Shown one piece after another: positions 46,117 to 55,648 of a DNA stretch of 64,000 bases. Position 1 is the stretch's first letter; every line of letters starts with the position of its first letter. The notes under the pieces were generated by a model. It worked only from the letters and a program-made list of their open reading frames with translations, was not told the origin of the DNA and did not search any database. The stretch is from JABDMH01 sp965223165 (GTDB lineage: Bacteria; Bacteroidota; Bacteroidia; Chitinophagales; Saprospiraceae): assembly GCA_965223165.1 (NCBI GenBank), contig CBDCVQ010000020.1, positions 992,001-1,056,000 of the forward strand, written 5' to 3'. The position numbers and the translations under genes are program-made.

Positions 46117-46593
46117 TTAGGTGGCAGGGGCGGGCTCGGGAAACAGGCGAGCTAAACGCTGCTGGCGGTAATCAAATATCTCTTCGAGCTTGGGCCGGAT
46201 GAGCCATCCATTCGCTAGAGCTCCGAGAAATCCCAGGGGCGGCCGATAACTAATGATATCGCTCATCAGCACCCCGCCTTCCACGGGCTCGAGATGATGC
46301 TGATGGTGCCACATCGCGTACGGTCCGACCCGTTGCTCGTCCACAAAGTACATACGCTCATTGACCTGGGTGATCTCCGTGACCCAGGTGGTTGCGATGC
46401 CCAAGAGTGGCCGGACGCGATAGCGGATGATCATGCCCGGATGCATCTTAGCCGGCAAGCCCTTAGAAGTGATTTCAAAGCCCATATAATCCGGGGTGAT
46501 CTCCTTAAGATTGGCAGGGGAGGAAATAAAGTCCCATACCGTTTGCAAGTCGGCTGGCAAAAGCTGACTGCGTTTGAATTGATAAAATGCCAT
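46117..46593 (-). CDS. SRPBCC family protein
   Basis: 158 residues starting MAFYQFKRSQLLPADLQTVW, with the START-like pattern of a basic N-terminal strand, FISSPANLKEITP helix and a long C-terminal helix (DYRQQRLARLF). The ligand-binding cavity fold is shared with cyclases and coenzyme-Q-binding proteins; family members of this size are usually of unknown role. I chose ATG 46593; the frame continues eleven codons upstream without resemblance. Confidence 0.8.
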   Translation of the reverse strand: MAFYQFKRSQLLPADLQTVWDFISSPANLKEITPDYMGFEITSKGLPAKMHPGMIIRYRVRPLLGIATTWVTEITQVNERMYFVDEQRVGPYAMWHHQHHLEPVEGGVLMSDIISYRPPLGFLGALANGWLIRPKLEEIFDYRQQRLARLFPEPAPAT

Positions 46594-46756
46594 GGCGCTA
46601 ACCTTTTTGGTATGGCAGCAGTTCAAGATCCCAACAATATGTATCGAGAAAGGTTTTGATGGGTCTTGTCAGTCAAGGACGCTGAGACGACCGACCCCAA
46701 TTGCCTAATTTAGATCGGCTACGCTTTCATTTCTTAACTAACAAAACTTCTTCATA

Positions 46757-48088
46757 ATGAATCGCCGAGAATTACTCAAGGGGTCCGGAGCAACCGCTGC
46801 CGCCTCCATCCTGGGTCTCCTCCCCTCCGTAAGGTCAACCATGCAGACGTCCCAGCATTTTGCCGAGGATCAACCGGTCACGATCACCAAGGTAAAGAGT
46901 ATTGCCACCTGCCCCCACGGGATTGAGCTCATCGTGGTCAAAGTAGAAACCGATCAACCCGGACTGGTGGGCTACGGCTGCGCCACCTTCCGCCAGCGGG
47001 CTCATGCGGTAATCGCGGCCATTGATGAGTACTTGGATGACTTCTGCCGCGGCAAAAGGGTGGAAAACATCGAGGACATGTGGCAGACTGCCTACGTCAG
47101 CTCATATTGGCGTAATGGGCCCGTACTCAATAATGCACTCAGTGGCCTGGACCAGGCCCTTTGGGATATCAAGGGTAAGATGGCTGGCATGCCCGTCTAT
47201 CAGCTGCTTGGGGGGAGAAGCCGATTTGCGGTGGACTGCTACGCTCATGCGAGCGGCCGCTCACCCGAAGAGGTGGCGGAAGACGCCCAGAAGTTCATTG
47301 ACCGCGGATTCCGGCATGTACGTATCCAGCTGGGCGGTTACGGGTCCACCCACTTGGCGGAGGAGCCAGATTTTAAAGCGGCGGGGTATGGCATGCCAGA
47401 GGACAACTACATGGATCAGCAGCTCTATCTGAGCATGATCCCCAGAATGTTTGAAGAAGTGCGCAAGCAGTGTGGAGAGGAGGTGGAGCTGCTGCATGAC
47501 ATTCACGAACGGGTGGAGCCGCTGGACGCGATCCGCATGATCAAACAGCTGGAAGCGTACCGTCCCTTCTTTATCGAAGATCCCTTTTCGCCCGAAAATG
47601 TAGACTATTTTGACATGCTCAGGGAGCACACCACTGTGCCCATTGCGATGGGAGAATTGTACAACAATCCGCACGAATGGGTGAACCCTATGGTCAAGCG
47701 CTGGTTTGACTTCATTCGCATCCACATCAGTCAGATCGGAGGCATAACTCCGGCGATGAAGGTGGCCCGCTTGGCGGAATGGTTTAACGTTCGGACCGCT
47801 TGGCATGGTCCGGGTGACGTGTCTCCGGTTGGCCATGCAGCCAATGCCCATATCGATCTTGCCGTCTGGAATTTCGGGATCCAGGAATCGGTCCACTTTT
47901 CGGATACCCTAAAGGAAATATTCCCGGGAGCTCCCTATGTGGAAAATGGCTACATGTATATTAATGAAGCGCCGGGGCTGGGCGTGGATGTCAATGAAGA
48001 ACTGGCCCTAACCTTTCCGCTCCCACCGGAAAACAACTATAAGTGGACGCAGGTGCGGAAGAAAGATGGCACCCCCATCCGGCCGTAA
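46757..48088 (+). CDS. Exported ManD/RspA-type dehydratase (enolase superfamily)
   Basis: 443 residues with an N-terminal twin-arginine-like signal (NRRELLKG, then a hydrophobic Ala-rich run). It shows the mannonate dehydratase (ManD) subgroup marks of the enolase superfamily. Metal ligands are Asp248 (LLHDIHERV), Glu274 (FFIEDPF) and Glu300 (AMGELY). His250 and His350 (TAWHGPGDVSPVGHAAN) fit the general acid/base roles. ManD enzymes dehydrate D-mannonate or D-gluconate; some members have weak or no activity. Periplasmic export of such an enzyme is uncommon and suggests action on an external sugar acid or a lost cytoplasmic role. No transporter or kinase for sugar acids is adjacent. Confidence 0.87.
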   Translation: MNRRELLKGSGATAAASILGLLPSVRSTMQTSQHFAEDQPVTITKVKSIATCPHGIELIVVKVETDQPGLVGYGCATFRQRAHAVIAAIDEYLDDFCRGKRVENIEDMWQTAYVSSYWRNGPVLNNALSGLDQALWDIKGKMAGMPVYQLLGGRSRFAVDCYAHASGRSPEEVAEDAQKFIDRGFRHVRIQLGGYGSTHLAEEPDFKAAGYGMPEDNYMDQQLYLSMIPRMFEEVRKQCGEEVELLHDIHERVEPLDAIRMIKQLEAYRPFFIEDPFSPENVDYFDMLREHTTVPIAMGELYNNPHEWVNPMVKRWFDFIRIHISQIGGITPAMKVARLAEWFNVRTAWHGPGDVSPVGHAANAHIDLAVWNFGIQESVHFSDTLKEIFPGAPYVENGYMYINEAPGLGVDVNEELALTFPLPPENNYKWTQVRKKDGTPIRP

Positions 48089-48176
48089 GGCTTGAAGACG
48101 GCTTTGTAGATGAAAAGCAGGCGTGGAGGAGATCGCCAGGATGCGGAGTTATTTTCAGATGAAGCATTGGCTTCCG

Positions 48177-49136
48177 CTAGCGGTGGCCGGACTTAAAGGA
48201 GGGCAACCTGGATCGCAAGGGACGGATGTGGATCGTCCTGCGCTGGGTGGTATTGATAAAGTAGACACCCGTGAGCATAATGAATGCAGCAACAATCGTT
48301 TGCCCCGTGAGCAGCTCGTCGCGGAGAAACCAACCGAGGAACACAGCGATCACAGGGTTGACGTAAGCTGAGGTAGAGACCTTATCAGGAGAAACATGGC
48401 TGAGCAGGTAGTTAAAGGCGGTAAAAGCAGCAATGGATCCAAACAAAATCAGATAGCCCCAAGCTAGCCATGACTGCCAGGCGATGCTTTTCAATGACAG
48501 ATCACCGTACTCCCCGGACAACAGTGCAATGATCAACAAAGTACCGCCACCACATAGCATTTGCATGCCGGCACTCTGCAATTTGGACTGTGGCACTTGC
48601 ATTCGAGGCAGATTGACCGAACCGCAAGCCCAGCATAGACCACAAGCCAGAATAGCGATCACTCCCAGCAATGCCTTGGGTTCTGATATTATGCCTGCCT
48701 GATTGACCAGGAGGGCCATGCCGCCCAAGCTGATAAAGACGCCAACAAAGGCTCGCGTCCGAGGCCGTTTGCGATTGACCACCCACATGACCAGCAAGAC
48801 CATGAGCGGCGTCATGCCCACCAACAGCGAAGTGGTGCCTGAATCGACAAACTGTTGTGCCCAAACCGTGCCGCCCACTCCGAGTGTCATGAACAATACC
48901 CCGAGGATATACGCGTGCAGCCATTGCCTAGGTGTGGTCTTTTGCCAACCTACAAGACGTGTGAAGACGACCAGCAATAGACCGGCGGTCGTAAATCTGG
49001 ACCCCGCCATCATCCACGGGGGCATGAAGTCAATGGCATACTCATTGGCCAGGTAGGTCGAACCCCACACAATGTACACCGTGGCAAAGGCCACGATCAC
49101 TTTGATGCTTAGTGGTCGGTTGTCCATGCGGTCCAT
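48177..49136 (-). CDS. EamA/DMT superfamily transporter
   Basis: 319 residues with about ten hydrophobic helices in two homologous halves, each with an EamA-type signature; the first half has VYIVWGSTYLANEYAI and the second ends YVNPVIAVFLGWFLRDE. The family exports metabolites such as amino acids or purine nucleosides. The substrate is unknown. It is divergent from the acetyltransferase gene across 223 bp. Confidence 0.88.
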   Translation of the reverse strand: MDRMDNRPLSIKVIVAFATVYIVWGSTYLANEYAIDFMPPWMMAGSRFTTAGLLLVVFTRLVGWQKTTPRQWLHAYILGVLFMTLGVGGTVWAQQFVDSGTTSLLVGMTPLMVLLVMWVVNRKRPRTRAFVGVFISLGGMALLVNQAGIISEPKALLGVIAILACGLCWACGSVNLPRMQVPQSKLQSAGMQMLCGGGTLLIIALLSGEYGDLSLKSIAWQSWLAWGYLILFGSIAAFTAFNYLLSHVSPDKVSTSAYVNPVIAVFLGWFLRDELLTGQTIVAAFIMLTGVYFINTTQRRTIHIRPLRSRLPSFKSGHR

Positions 49137-49359
49137 CTGCCAATGATTGTTCGATCAGCTCGACATTTTGATTGAGGGCCATAGATACACAATATCAGGG
49201 AAAGGGTCTTGCTTTCTTCTTGGCCAAATTCTGGGTAGGAGCGGCGACGTCAAGAGCTTCGTATCTTTCCGCAAGACCGGACATCTTGCAATGAAGAAGT
49301 TTCTCCCGCTTGCAACATTGAGCTTTGATGTGCGCTAATCCTCTTTTTATTCTGGAGAC

Positions 49360-50154
49360 ATGGATAATACTTTTAGCCCAAGACAAAGACGGGACTACCT
49401 TGAGCGAATTGGCATCCTACGTCAACCTGCCAATGAGCTGGAGGACCTGAAGTCCCTCCATAGACATCACCTTCTCCACATTCCTTTCGAAAACCTAGAC
49501 ATCCAGCGAGGTCAACCCCTGTCTTTGCAAAGGGATGACCTTTTCCGCAAAGTGATCCGCGATCGCAGAGGAGGCTTCTGCTACGAACTCAACTATCTCT
49601 TCTACTTGCTACTCAAGAGTTTGCGCTTTGATGTGAAGATGATATCGGCCCGGGTCTATAACGATGCCGGTGCGGAGGGTCCCGCACACGATCACCTCGC
49701 CCTCATTGTCACCCTTGGGGAACAATGGCTAGCTGATGTCGGATTTGGAAAGCTGTCTGTATATCCGATCAGGATGGGATCTGACACCATCACGCAGCAA
49801 GGCAAAGAGCGTTTTCATGTAAAGAAAGTCGAGACCAACCAATACCTACTTTCCACCTACGATGCAGAGGACGTCCCTAAGAAGAACTATCTGTTTGACA
49901 CCAATCAAGTGCCGATCGAAACCTTTTATGATCAATGCCGTCTCAAGCAGGAATCGCCCGAATCTCATTTTGTAAAGAACCTCATCTGCACCCAAGTGAC
50001 TGATCAGGGCCGCATCACAGTGCGCAACGACCGCTTCATCGAGACGCTGCAGGGAGAGCGGATGGAAAAGCTGATCACGAGCAGAGGCGAACTACAGCAC
50101 ATTCTGCAGTCCAGATTTGGGATGGAGATTGATACTTCGGAGATCGAGATTTAA
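49360..50154 (+). CDS. Arylamine N-acetyltransferase
   Basis: 264-residue cysteine acyltransferase using acetyl-CoA. The catalytic triad is Cys74 (RRGGFCYELN), His112 (AHDHLALIV) and Asp126 (LADVGFG); the Cys-His spacing of 38 matches the Salmonella enzyme as I recall it. The N-terminal helical bundle (HRHHLLHIPFENLDI) is typical. It acetylates arylamines or hydrazines, and some members act in natural-product or cofactor chemistry. No such genes lie nearby. Confidence 0.92.
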   Translation: MDNTFSPRQRRDYLERIGILRQPANELEDLKSLHRHHLLHIPFENLDIQRGQPLSLQRDDLFRKVIRDRRGGFCYELNYLFYLLLKSLRFDVKMISARVYNDAGAEGPAHDHLALIVTLGEQWLADVGFGKLSVYPIRMGSDTITQQGKERFHVKKVETNQYLLSTYDAEDVPKKNYLFDTNQVPIETFYDQCRLKQESPESHFVKNLICTQVTDQGRITVRNDRFIETLQGERMEKLITSRGELQHILQSRFGMEIDTSEIEI

Positions 50155-50304
50155 ACGACCCTTAAGCCCTTGCCCCTGCGGTCTGCGCTGCAAAGCACCG
50201 GGATAGACGCTGAAGCTCTACATGTAAGTATGATGCCCACTTCGGGCCAAGAAATCAGACTTCCAGGAATTTATCTATATTTATTGCAATTACGAATAAT
50301 ATAG

Positions 50305-50628
50305 GTGAAAAAGACAAAACTGGGAGAGTTTGAAGAGTTTGTATTGCTGACGGTCGGTGTGCTGGGCTCCGAAGCGTACGGCGTGCAGATCAAGCGAGAA
50401 CTGGAGCAAAGAATGCGACAAGGGCTAAGTGTTGGTTCAATTCAGTCCGCACTCAAGCGCCTAGAGCAAAAGGGTTTCTTGACCTCATACTTTGGTGAGG
50501 CCACACCCGTACGCGGAGGCAAGCGCAAGCGCTATTACGAGTTGACCAAGCACGCACAGCGAGTGTTGATCGAGTTGCGAGACATCAGGGATCAGTATTG
50601 GAAGGGCCTTCCGGATTTTGCCATCTAA
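50305..50628 (+). CDS. PadR family transcriptional regulator
   Basis: 107 residues starting at GTG. The winged-helix domain fills most of the protein: EEFVLLTVGVLG, the YGVQIKRELEQR helix, SVGSIQSALKRLEQKGFL as recognition helix, and the wing GKRKRYYELT. It ends 12 bp before the permease gene. PadR regulators paired with FtsX-type permeases are common in Bacteroidota and Acidobacteria; it probably controls its own operon. Confidence 0.92.
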   Translation: MKKTKLGEFEEFVLLTVGVLGSEAYGVQIKRELEQRMRQGLSVGSIQSALKRLEQKGFLTSYFGEATPVRGGKRKRYYELTKHAQRVLIELRDIRDQYWKGLPDFAI

Positions 50629-50640
50629 AAACAAAGGCCG

Positions 50641-53238
50641 ATGCAAGATAGTCACCAACCTCCAAAATGGGCGCTCCGGCTACTTCGAGTATTGCTACGC
50701 AACGAGTACGTGGAGGAGATCGAAGGCGACATGGAAGAGATCATGCGTCAAGATCATGCCCACCTCAGCCCATCTGCTGCCCGCCAACGCTACTTACTTG
50801 ACCTATTGCTGCTCATGCGGCCTTCGCTCCTAAGAAAACTCAAAATTATGCCCTCATTCTACGACGTGACCTTATTGCGCAACTATGTCAAAACAGGATG
50901 GCGCAACTTTATGAAGTACAAGACGTACTCCGCGATCAATGTATTTGGCCTGGCCGTTGGATTCACTGCCTGCCTGCTGCTCTTTGTGACGATCCGGCAC
51001 GAATACTCCTATGATGCGTTTCACGAGCGGCATAAACAGCTCTATAGGGTGGGGACCATGCATGAGGGGGGGGACATCAGCGACATGATTGTGACACCCC
51101 AAGTGCCCTTAATGCAAGAGGAATATCCCGACATCGTCCGGGGGAGTCGATTTATGGCTTGGGAGGATATTCTGCAGCACGAGGATAAATTTGTGCGCTC
51201 CATCTATCATATTGTTGATTCTTCTTTTGCAGACATGTTCGATTTTCCTCTGCTACGAGGTGATCTAAAGCGAGCACTGTCTGCTCCGGATCGCATTGCT
51301 CTCACGAAAACCCTGGCGGAGAAGCTCTTTGGCAACAAGGACCCACTTGGCCAAGAGATTGCGCTGGTGAATGAGGGTCAGCAGCTGATCGTGGAGGCGA
51401 TCACCGCTGATCCACCAAAGAATTCAACGTTGCAGTTTGACGCATTAATCCCCTGGCACAATGCTCCTCCCCAACTAGACGGTGATCAGTGGGGCAATTG
51501 GTACAATACCTTCATGACCGGTTATGTCGAGCTAGCCCCAGGTAGCTCTCGGGCCAACGTCGAGGATAAGCTCATACAGTTTAAGGAAGATCACTTTCTC
51601 GAAGAGCGAAGAGCCACCAGTGACATTGTCCTCCTCCCGTTGGAGGAAGAACATTTTAGGGGTGGCAGTAGTCGCCGGCTTCTCACCATTTTGGGGATCA
51701 TTGCCATCGCCATTCTGTTGATTTCATGCATCAACTTCATGAATCTCTCGATCTCCCAGCTGCTGCAGCGTACCAAGGAGATCGGGGTGCGTAAGGTGAT
51801 GGGCGGCAGACCATCTCAATTGGTCCTGCAGTTCATGGGCGAGAGCTTGATCGTATCCCTTTCTGCTTTGCTACTAGCTGTGCTCGCCAGCTATTTCATC
51901 CTACCCACCATGTCTGCGTACTTCGATTTTGGTGTAGACCTCCGTAGCATGGACAACCTGCCTGCCATCGGCTTCTTATTGGGCATTTGCCTCTTCGCCT
52001 CCATTTTGTCCAGCTGTTGGCCTTCCATCATGTTGGCGGGAGTCCGTTCGGTCGATCTGGTTAAAAATGCCCTTAGCTGGAACACCTCGGGTGGGATCTT
52101 TCGAAAAGGCATGATGACCTTGCAATTTGCCGCCTCGATATTCTTGGTGATCGGCGCAGTCATCATCTGGAAACAGATCGACCACATGCGTACGCATGAT
52201 CTGCACTTTGACGGTGATCTCGTATTGACGACGGAGTATTATCCCGAGCTCTTCAGATCGGGAGAGGAGGCAACGGCGAGATTGCAGACGATACGGGCAG
52301 AACTTGAAAGCCACTCCGCTGTAGCATCGATCACTACTGCCAATGGCGTGCCTGGCAGCTATTCTGAAAATTACAATTGGTTTGAGAGCCTGGACACTGC
52401 TTCACCCAAAGGGATGAGCCTACGTCAGCTGACCGTCGATGATCGATTTTTCGAAACATTTAATATCAACCTCAAGGTGGGTCGGGATTTTTTGCATGCC
52501 AGCGAAAATGACAAGAAGGCCGTGATCATCAATGAAGAGGCCATGAAGCAATATGGATGGGACGACCTTGACGAGAAATATTTGAAGCCCGGTCACAGTG
52601 GCGAGACCACTTATCAGGTGATTGGTGTCACCGAGAACTATTTCTATCGCTCCTTGCAGCGGGAGATCGAACCTTTGATCCATTTCTACCATCCCGATGC
52701 CGCCGGCATTCTTGCCGTCCGACTGCAGGCCGGCTCCGAGCGAGAAGGAATCCAATTGATAGAAGACAAATGGGCCAGTCTTGAACCCTACGAGCCCTTT
52801 TCCTATTCTTTTGTGGACGACGCATTTGACCAACTGTACAAAGAACACGAACGGCTCGGCACTACGGCCGGGCTCTTCTCACTCATTGCCATCGTGCTTG
52901 CGATCCTGGGTCTCTTTAGCCTATCTGCCTATTCCATCCGGCTACGCACCAAGGAGATTGGCATTCGCAAGGTGTTGGGTGCATCTGTTGGCCATTTGAT
53001 CGTTATTCTTTCCCGTAGCTACGGCCTGTTGATTCTGCTTGGCTTTTTACTGGCTTGTCCGCTGGTCTATGTAGCTATGCAAGCATTCCTGCAAGACTTC
53101 GCACACCGCATCCCGCTCAGCCTTGGCGTATTTGTGGCAGGGGGTACGGGCGTGTTTCTACTGGCCATGTGCCTGGTGGGTGTTCAGACGCATCAGGCGG
53201 CTGCTCAAAATCCCGTGCAGAGCTTGCGAGATGAGTGA
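50641..53238 (+). CDS. FtsX-type ABC transporter permease with N-terminal prefix domain
   Basis: 865 residues. The first 70 residues form the so-called permease prefix domain (RVLLRNEYVEEIEGDMEE). Then come TM1 (about 98-118, INVFGLAVGFTACLLLFVTI), a MacB-like periplasmic domain, and an FtsX core with helices at about 350-370, 400-425 and 435-455. A second half repeats this layout, with the last three helices at about 740-855. The motif TKEIGVRKVMGG is repeated as TKEIGIRKVLGA, a mark of the two FtsX modules. No ATPase gene is adjacent, so the partner is elsewhere. Role likely export or signalling of peptides or lipids; substrate unknown. Confidence 0.9.
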   Translation: MQDSHQPPKWALRLLRVLLRNEYVEEIEGDMEEIMRQDHAHLSPSAARQRYLLDLLLLMRPSLLRKLKIMPSFYDVTLLRNYVKTGWRNFMKYKTYSAINVFGLAVGFTACLLLFVTIRHEYSYDAFHERHKQLYRVGTMHEGGDISDMIVTPQVPLMQEEYPDIVRGSRFMAWEDILQHEDKFVRSIYHIVDSSFADMFDFPLLRGDLKRALSAPDRIALTKTLAEKLFGNKDPLGQEIALVNEGQQLIVEAITADPPKNSTLQFDALIPWHNAPPQLDGDQWGNWYNTFMTGYVELAPGSSRANVEDKLIQFKEDHFLEERRATSDIVLLPLEEEHFRGGSSRRLLTILGIIAIAILLISCINFMNLSISQLLQRTKEIGVRKVMGGRPSQLVLQFMGESLIVSLSALLLAVLASYFILPTMSAYFDFGVDLRSMDNLPAIGFLLGICLFASILSSCWPSIMLAGVRSVDLVKNALSWNTSGGIFRKGMMTLQFAASIFLVIGAVIIWKQIDHMRTHDLHFDGDLVLTTEYYPELFRSGEEATARLQTIRAELESHSAVASITTANGVPGSYSENYNWFESLDTASPKGMSLRQLTVDDRFFETFNINLKVGRDFLHASENDKKAVIINEEAMKQYGWDDLDEKYLKPGHSGETTYQVIGVTENYFYRSLQREIEPLIHFYHPDAAGILAVRLQAGSEREGIQLIEDKWASLEPYEPFSYSFVDDAFDQLYKEHERLGTTAGLFSLIAIVLAILGLFSLSAYSIRLRTKEIGIRKVLGASVGHLIVILSRSYGLLILLGFLLACPLVYVAMQAFLQDFAHRIPLSLGVFVAGGTGVFLLAMCLVGVQTHQAAAQNPVQSLRDE

Positions 53239-53280
53239 AGTGGCTCGAACACACTCGACCTAATAAACCTTTCAACGAGC

Positions 53281-54657
53281 TTAGGGACGGATCGAATCTT
53301 GCAAGAAGGGCAGCAACTCCACATTATCGGCGTGCTCATAAAAGCGATCAAATTCCAGAAAGTAGTTTTCGGGATCGTACCCGACAAATGCTCGATATTT
53401 GCCTTCGGGTCCGGCACCTATTTCCTCCTCTCGGAGGGGCAAAATCTCATGTGCCTGCACGTAGTCAAACCAGCCATCCAGATCATCAATAAAGTACGAG
53501 ACCGTCACCCCTTTCTCCTGGGTAAATTGATGCATGCCCCGCCGCTCGTCGACGAGGCCAACGAAGCCTGTCGAAGATGCCTGATAGATTTTGGCCCAAC
53601 CCTGGTCGGCCACCAGCTCAAGGCCCAGCACCTCCTCGTGAAATCCCTGCATGGCTAAGACATCGCGATAATACAGCCAGGTGATGGTCGACTTAAAACC
53701 CAGCTCGTCCGGCAAGCTGCCCGCGTCATTCTGTGCTGGGATGGTCTCTGCCTGGTCGAGTACCGGAATAAATCGCTCATTCTCCGGGTGTTGGTTGAAG
53801 CGCTCAAATTCCAATAAATATCCCTCCGGATCGATGGCAACAAATCCGTCATGCGCACTTTCTGGCCTCACTTTGAGATCATATTTGATGGGGACTCCCA
53901 CTTCACCCAAGTAGTCATACCACGCATCGAGTTGATCGGTGATCAACGCCAGCGCCACCGTCTTGGGCTCGTCCGCACTATGCATGCCTTTGTCGGCATC
54001 GACCAAAATAATGTACGATGCCTCGGCTACCCGAAATATGGTAGCCATCTGATAATCTGCGATCAACTCCAGGCCCAAAACTTGTTGGTAGAAATGGGTC
54101 GCTCGAGATAGATCTCGGTAATAAAGAAAGACATTGGTGGCACGAACGCCAAAATCACTCATGGTGCGATACGCCGTATTGTCGCGAAGCAGATCATTGA
54201 TGCGCCGAGGTGTGTAGCTCAGCAGTCGGCCAAAACGCCGTGCGATGGAGGTTCGGGCGTCGCCCACGTATTCATCAGCCTCTATCAGGCGAGCCTTATC
54301 AGCTTTGAGCTGCTGATAGGCGGCTAGCGTGTGACCTCGATACAAGAGCAGGACATCCTTGCCCTCGGCCACGTCTGCTGGAAACAGGTCGGTCACCAGC
54401 AGATCGGATTCGCGGAATATCTGCACGTCGTATTGCTCAGCAACTGCCCTTGCCTTGGGCAGCAGGCGATCCATCTCTGGCGGAGCCAAGGGACTACTGA
54501 GTGCCAGTTGCTTCACGCCTGATTGAATCATCTCGCTAAAAGCACCGATACCTCCCAAGATTCTTTCCTGCTCTGCCTGACTCCTCGGGTCCTGGCAGCG
54601 CATCGTCAGGCAAGCGCAAAGCACGAGGAGGACTATTTTCAAAAGCGGCTGATCCAT
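53281..54657 (-). CDS. Exported lipoprotein with two VOC (glyoxalase-like) domains
   Basis: 458 residues from ATG 54657 with a lipoprotein signal (LKIVLLVLCACLTMRC). Residues about 25-170 are a helical segment resembling a substrate-binding or surface domain (RILGGIGAFSEMI, AEGKDVLLLYRGHTLAAYQQLKADK). Two VOC domains follow: one at about 178-310 (FLYYRDLSRATHFYQQVLGLELIADY and YLLEFERF) and one at about 325-455 (WLYYRDVLAMQGFHEEVLGLELVADQ and YFLEFDRFY). They are clear duplicates. VOC proteins are usually cytoplasmic; export as a lipoprotein is uncommon. Their metal-binding positions cannot be set with certainty. Function unknown. Confidence 0.8.
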   Translation of the reverse strand: MDQPLLKIVLLVLCACLTMRCQDPRSQAEQERILGGIGAFSEMIQSGVKQLALSSPLAPPEMDRLLPKARAVAEQYDVQIFRESDLLVTDLFPADVAEGKDVLLLYRGHTLAAYQQLKADKARLIEADEYVGDARTSIARRFGRLLSYTPRRINDLLRDNTAYRTMSDFGVRATNVFLYYRDLSRATHFYQQVLGLELIADYQMATIFRVAEASYIILVDADKGMHSADEPKTVALALITDQLDAWYDYLGEVGVPIKYDLKVRPESAHDGFVAIDPEGYLLEFERFNQHPENERFIPVLDQAETIPAQNDAGSLPDELGFKSTITWLYYRDVLAMQGFHEEVLGLELVADQGWAKIYQASSTGFVGLVDERRGMHQFTQEKGVTVSYFIDDLDGWFDYVQAHEILPLREEEIGAGPEGKYRAFVGYDPENYFLEFDRFYEHADNVELLPFLQDSIRP

Positions 54658-54949
54658 CGGTCTAAAGGTAACGATTTGCCTTTGCCGCCTCCCGTCACCG
54701 GCCAGGCGGCAAAGGCCCCCAAGCTGCCATCCTCCCCAGTCATGCCACAAAAGACAGGCTCAACACTACTTACCGTGCGCCCATGCCCGGTCAGTAGTAC
54801 AAAAATGCCTCCTAAATTGAGGCAGTTTGATCCACAAATCGTTGCTCTTGCTGTAAATATTTTATTACAACATTTGTCTATTTGTCTCCTTGCGATGTGT
54901 GAGGTCTGGCAATATCTTCGGCTTTTCATTTTTAAAACATTACACATCC

Positions 54950-55540
54950 ATGCTATCAAAAGTTTCTACACTAACCCTAACCATCTTCGTTCTCTCGATC
55001 GGAATCGGTCATGCGCAATTTGACGCATCGAATTTGTTTGGTGGGCTGACCGTAGGTTATGCCAAGCCCGTCGGAGATTTCTCTGACCATGCCAAAGGGG
55101 GCTTAGCCTGGGATATCGATCTGGGGTATCGACTGACTGAGCAACTGGCGGTCGGGGTTCATTATGGTGCCGCTGTCACCGCTGCCATATCTGAGGGCAG
55201 CGGCGTGCTCGGACTAGAGAACTATGCGCTTCAGTCCTGGCTAGCGAGGGGCTGGTATCTGCTGGGCACAAACAAAGTCAAACCCTTCGTAGGGCTGGGA
55301 CTGGGCTTTAGCAATGTTGCCGAACCCGATGTCACCATTAGTGGCGTCACCACAGAAGGTGCCAAGCGCAGTGGACTTGGGGCCATGGGTGAACTGGGTT
55401 TGGCCCTCGGAGATTTCATATTGTCGTACAGCTATCACATGTGCGGTAAGTCACCCGAGGATCCAGTGATCAATGGGGCTCCGGCTGACTTGGCTGTCAA
55501 CTACCATCGATTTGCGGTCGGCTACCTATACAACTTTTAA
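54950..55540 (+). CDS. Outer-membrane beta-barrel protein (OmpA/OprF-like fold)
   Basis: 196 residues from ATG 54950 with a signal peptide (MLSKVSTLTLTIFVLSIGIG, cleaved after HAQ). The mature part alternates short hydrophobic strands ending in Tyr or Phe (GGLTVGYAKPVGDFSD, WDIDLGYRLTEQLAVGVHYG, FAVGYLYNF), typical of an eight-strand barrel. It carries no peptidoglycan-binding domain. The frame continues upstream without a credible signal, so I chose the internal ATG. Function unknown. Confidence 0.8.
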   Translation: MLSKVSTLTLTIFVLSIGIGHAQFDASNLFGGLTVGYAKPVGDFSDHAKGGLAWDIDLGYRLTEQLAVGVHYGAAVTAAISEGSGVLGLENYALQSWLARGWYLLGTNKVKPFVGLGLGFSNVAEPDVTISGVTTEGAKRSGLGAMGELGLALGDFILSYSYHMCGKSPEDPVINGAPADLAVNYHRFAVGYLYNF

Positions 55541-55588
55541 ACAAAGAAAGACACCGCGGTAGCAATACACCCAGTATCCCGTGCGCCA

Positions 55589-55613
55589 GGGGCAATGTCG
55601 TGAACATTGCCCC
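55589..55613. terminator. Bidirectional hairpin terminator between convergent genes
   Basis: A perfect 10-bp stem GGGGCAATGT/ACATTGCCCC with a CGTGA loop lies between the barrel gene on the plus strand and the hypothetical gene on the minus strand. The plus strand continues into a T-rich run after a few bases. Confidence 0.6.
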
Positions 55614-55648
55614 TACTTTGTTTCTGCAAATAGTCTGTACCGACTCTC

